A DNA stretch of 64,000 nucleotides from Tyto alba (Eukaryota; Chordata; Aves; Strigiformes; Tytonidae), in contig NW_024881301.1 of the NCBI RefSeq assembly GCF_018691265.1, positions 10,491,752-10,555,751 on the forward strand, written 5' to 3'. The notes under the pieces are model-generated. The model was given only the letters and a program-made list of their open reading frames with translations. It was not told the DNA's origin and ran no database searches. The position numbers and the translations under genes are program-made. Shown here one piece after another: positions 62,346 through 64,000 of the stretch. How positions within the stretch are numbered: position 1 is the stretch's first letter; each line of letters begins with the position of its first letter.

Positions 62346-64000
62346 ATATTTTGAAGACAAAGAGAGGAAAATAAAGCCTCAGTTCACTGAGATCTTCAGG
62401 ATCTTGGTAATTTTCTGGTTACTGAGTAGTCTCGAACAGAAAAGAATATCAAGTCTAGAGCTTGTCCCTTGGTTTTAGTAACATAGTGACTAAAAGGGGA
62501 CACAGACAGATATTAATAACTTGGTTAAAGTTTCAGCAAGTATCACAAAACCAAAACGCAGAACTCCTGCAAGTGCTTTTCACTCACAATCTAAAATCCC
62601 CAAATCTCTTCATTCAGCTGTTAATGGTCTCATGTTACTGGCAGGACATTTTTTAGATTAGCTACATCTATCCTGACTTAGTAGCTTCTGAAATTGAACA
62701 TTTACTTAATGTCTTCCTTTTTTTGTCAATTCATTTTGTAAACTGACCAATGTCTGTTTATAAACCTAAAGAAATTATATTACAGAACAGAATTTAACAC
62801 TGGTAACCTTAATAGGAATCCTTAAAGAAGCCTCAAATGTTAACTAAATGTAGACATAAATTATTAATTGAAGTAAGACCTACTAATTACAGTCCAACAG
62901 GTACTCATTATCCCAAGCCACTGGCATGCAGACATCAGACAGCACAGACAGCAGAAATTGCAGGTATGGAGCTATGAGTTGCAGGCTACTGCCATTGACT
63001 GCTAGCTTCTGTTATTCCATAAGCAGCTTTCTGGGGAATGGGAATAGGCATACTGCAAAGGTATCAGTGGGAGTTTTCCTTTTCCGGTGGGAATTTACTT
63101 CAGGAAATAAGAACTGTGAACATTCCTCCTCACTTGTGAAATTTCAGTCTCAATCATGAGTGCTGTCAGCTTCAGGCATACAGTTCTGCCTAAGTGCCCT
63201 CCTAAAGCCCCCATCGTATATCCTACTTTCCCAAATAAAACCAAAATATATAGGACATAATCATGTCCCACTTAGCTCCTGCCAATGTGTTGACTGGGTT
63301 TTGAATAGAGAATACAAAAATGATTAGAAAACATTTACTGAAATAGCCCCCTAATCTGCATTTTCTCATTTGTTTTTGTACACCTGAATGCAGACTGTAC
63401 ACACAGTTTGATTAGTCCTGCTGTGTACTTCTTGGGGTACTTTAATCGGTTCAGAAGCAAATCAGAGAGTCACTTCTGAGATGCATCTAAACTTAGACAT
63501 TTTTAGTTCAATAGAACAGCATCATCACCCAGTTCTTTGGGACTCCACAGCAGTTTTCCCAAAATAAAAGGTAAAACTCAGAAGCTGCTGATCCATTGGT
63601 CAGCCCAAGTGAGGTCAAATGAGAGCCAACAGGCAGCCTCCCTTGCCTTCTCTCCAATAGTGATCACTTCAGAGAAACATAATAAATCTCCCAGAGTGAT
63701 GTAAATACAGGAAAGGACTACTGTTTACATAATAGTACTTGTCTTTTTCTTTAAACATTGCCCTTTAAAATCTCAGATTTCATAAAAGGAAAAAGGTCTT
63801 GTGGCTGCATAGAAACACAAGGAAAGGAAGACATTGGCTCTTCCTCATGTCTTGCAATAAACAATGGGAACAGAAGACAGAAGTGTGCCTTGTAATACCT
63901 ATTTAAATGTCTTCATTTGAATAGAACTTGACACATGATTTTTAACTGCTTAAGATGGTTATCAAAGTTTCTCTCCCAGAGCAAACCACGTGAAAAGCCC
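62346..64000. other. AT-rich non-coding DNA, nothing identified
   Basis: No gene, RNA or named repeat seen. Open frames at most 77 codons without domains. Confidence 0.55.

Overview
The window looks like non-coding DNA from a bird. Three things point there. Five solo-type LTRs match endogenous retrovirus (ERV) LTR families that I recognise as typical of bird genomes. There are fragments of CR1, the main avian LINE, at about 16.87, 26.55 and 47.56 kb. The background is AT-rich and otherwise fairly repeat-poor. Species and chromosome cannot be told from the sequence. No protein-coding gene, exon, tRNA, rRNA, CRISPR array or bacterial-type feature could be supported on either strand. The open frames are short, scattered and lack recognisable domains. 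The longest ones only read through a tetranucleotide microsatellite. The window could be intergenic or lie inside a very long intron; the sequence does not decide this.

Layout. 1-8.5 kb: unannotated AT-rich DNA with one 24-bp minisatellite at 4.8 kb. 8,531-9,142: minus-strand LTR with a perfect 5-bp target-site duplication (TSD). 9.1-16.9 kb: unannotated. 16.87-17.15 kb: CR1 tail, minus strand. 20.4 kb: a 77-bp perfectly alternating pyrimidine/purine (TA/CA) tract. 21,793-22,385: plus-strand LTR with a perfect 5-bp TSD. 26.55-26.71 kb: CR1 tail, plus strand. 28.4 kb: probable ancient CORE-SINE/MIR relic. 29,214-29,727: a 514-nt uninterrupted pyrimidine tract, almost all (TTTC)n. 32,797-33,048: short LTR that appears to lack its whole middle. 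33-47 kb: mostly featureless, with two possible MIR relics (37.7 and 41.3 kb). 47.56-47.88 kb: CR1 fragment from the 3' part of the ORF2 region. 48.4-48.7 kb: a more GC-rich, CpG-containing patch. 57,555-57,860: minus-strand LTR of a different class, with a perfect 6-bp TSD. 59,845-59,947: a 103-nt stretch of only A and C. 61,246-62,340: a 1.1-kb minus-strand LTR. The rest shows nothing I can name.

There is no operon or pathway to describe. The functional potential visible is regulatory: LTR promoters (TATA boxes at 22,063, 57,630 and 62,152), LTR polyadenylation signals, and one zero-length-exon style AG|GTAAGTA site at 53,435/53,436. The most interesting observation is that the 306-bp LTR with a 6-bp TSD and the 612-bp LTR with a 5-bp TSD share a clearly related block of about 110 bp in their 5' (U3) part. 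This suggests a chimeric LTR or exchange of a U3 regulatory module between ERV classes. I found no evidence for a new gene system.
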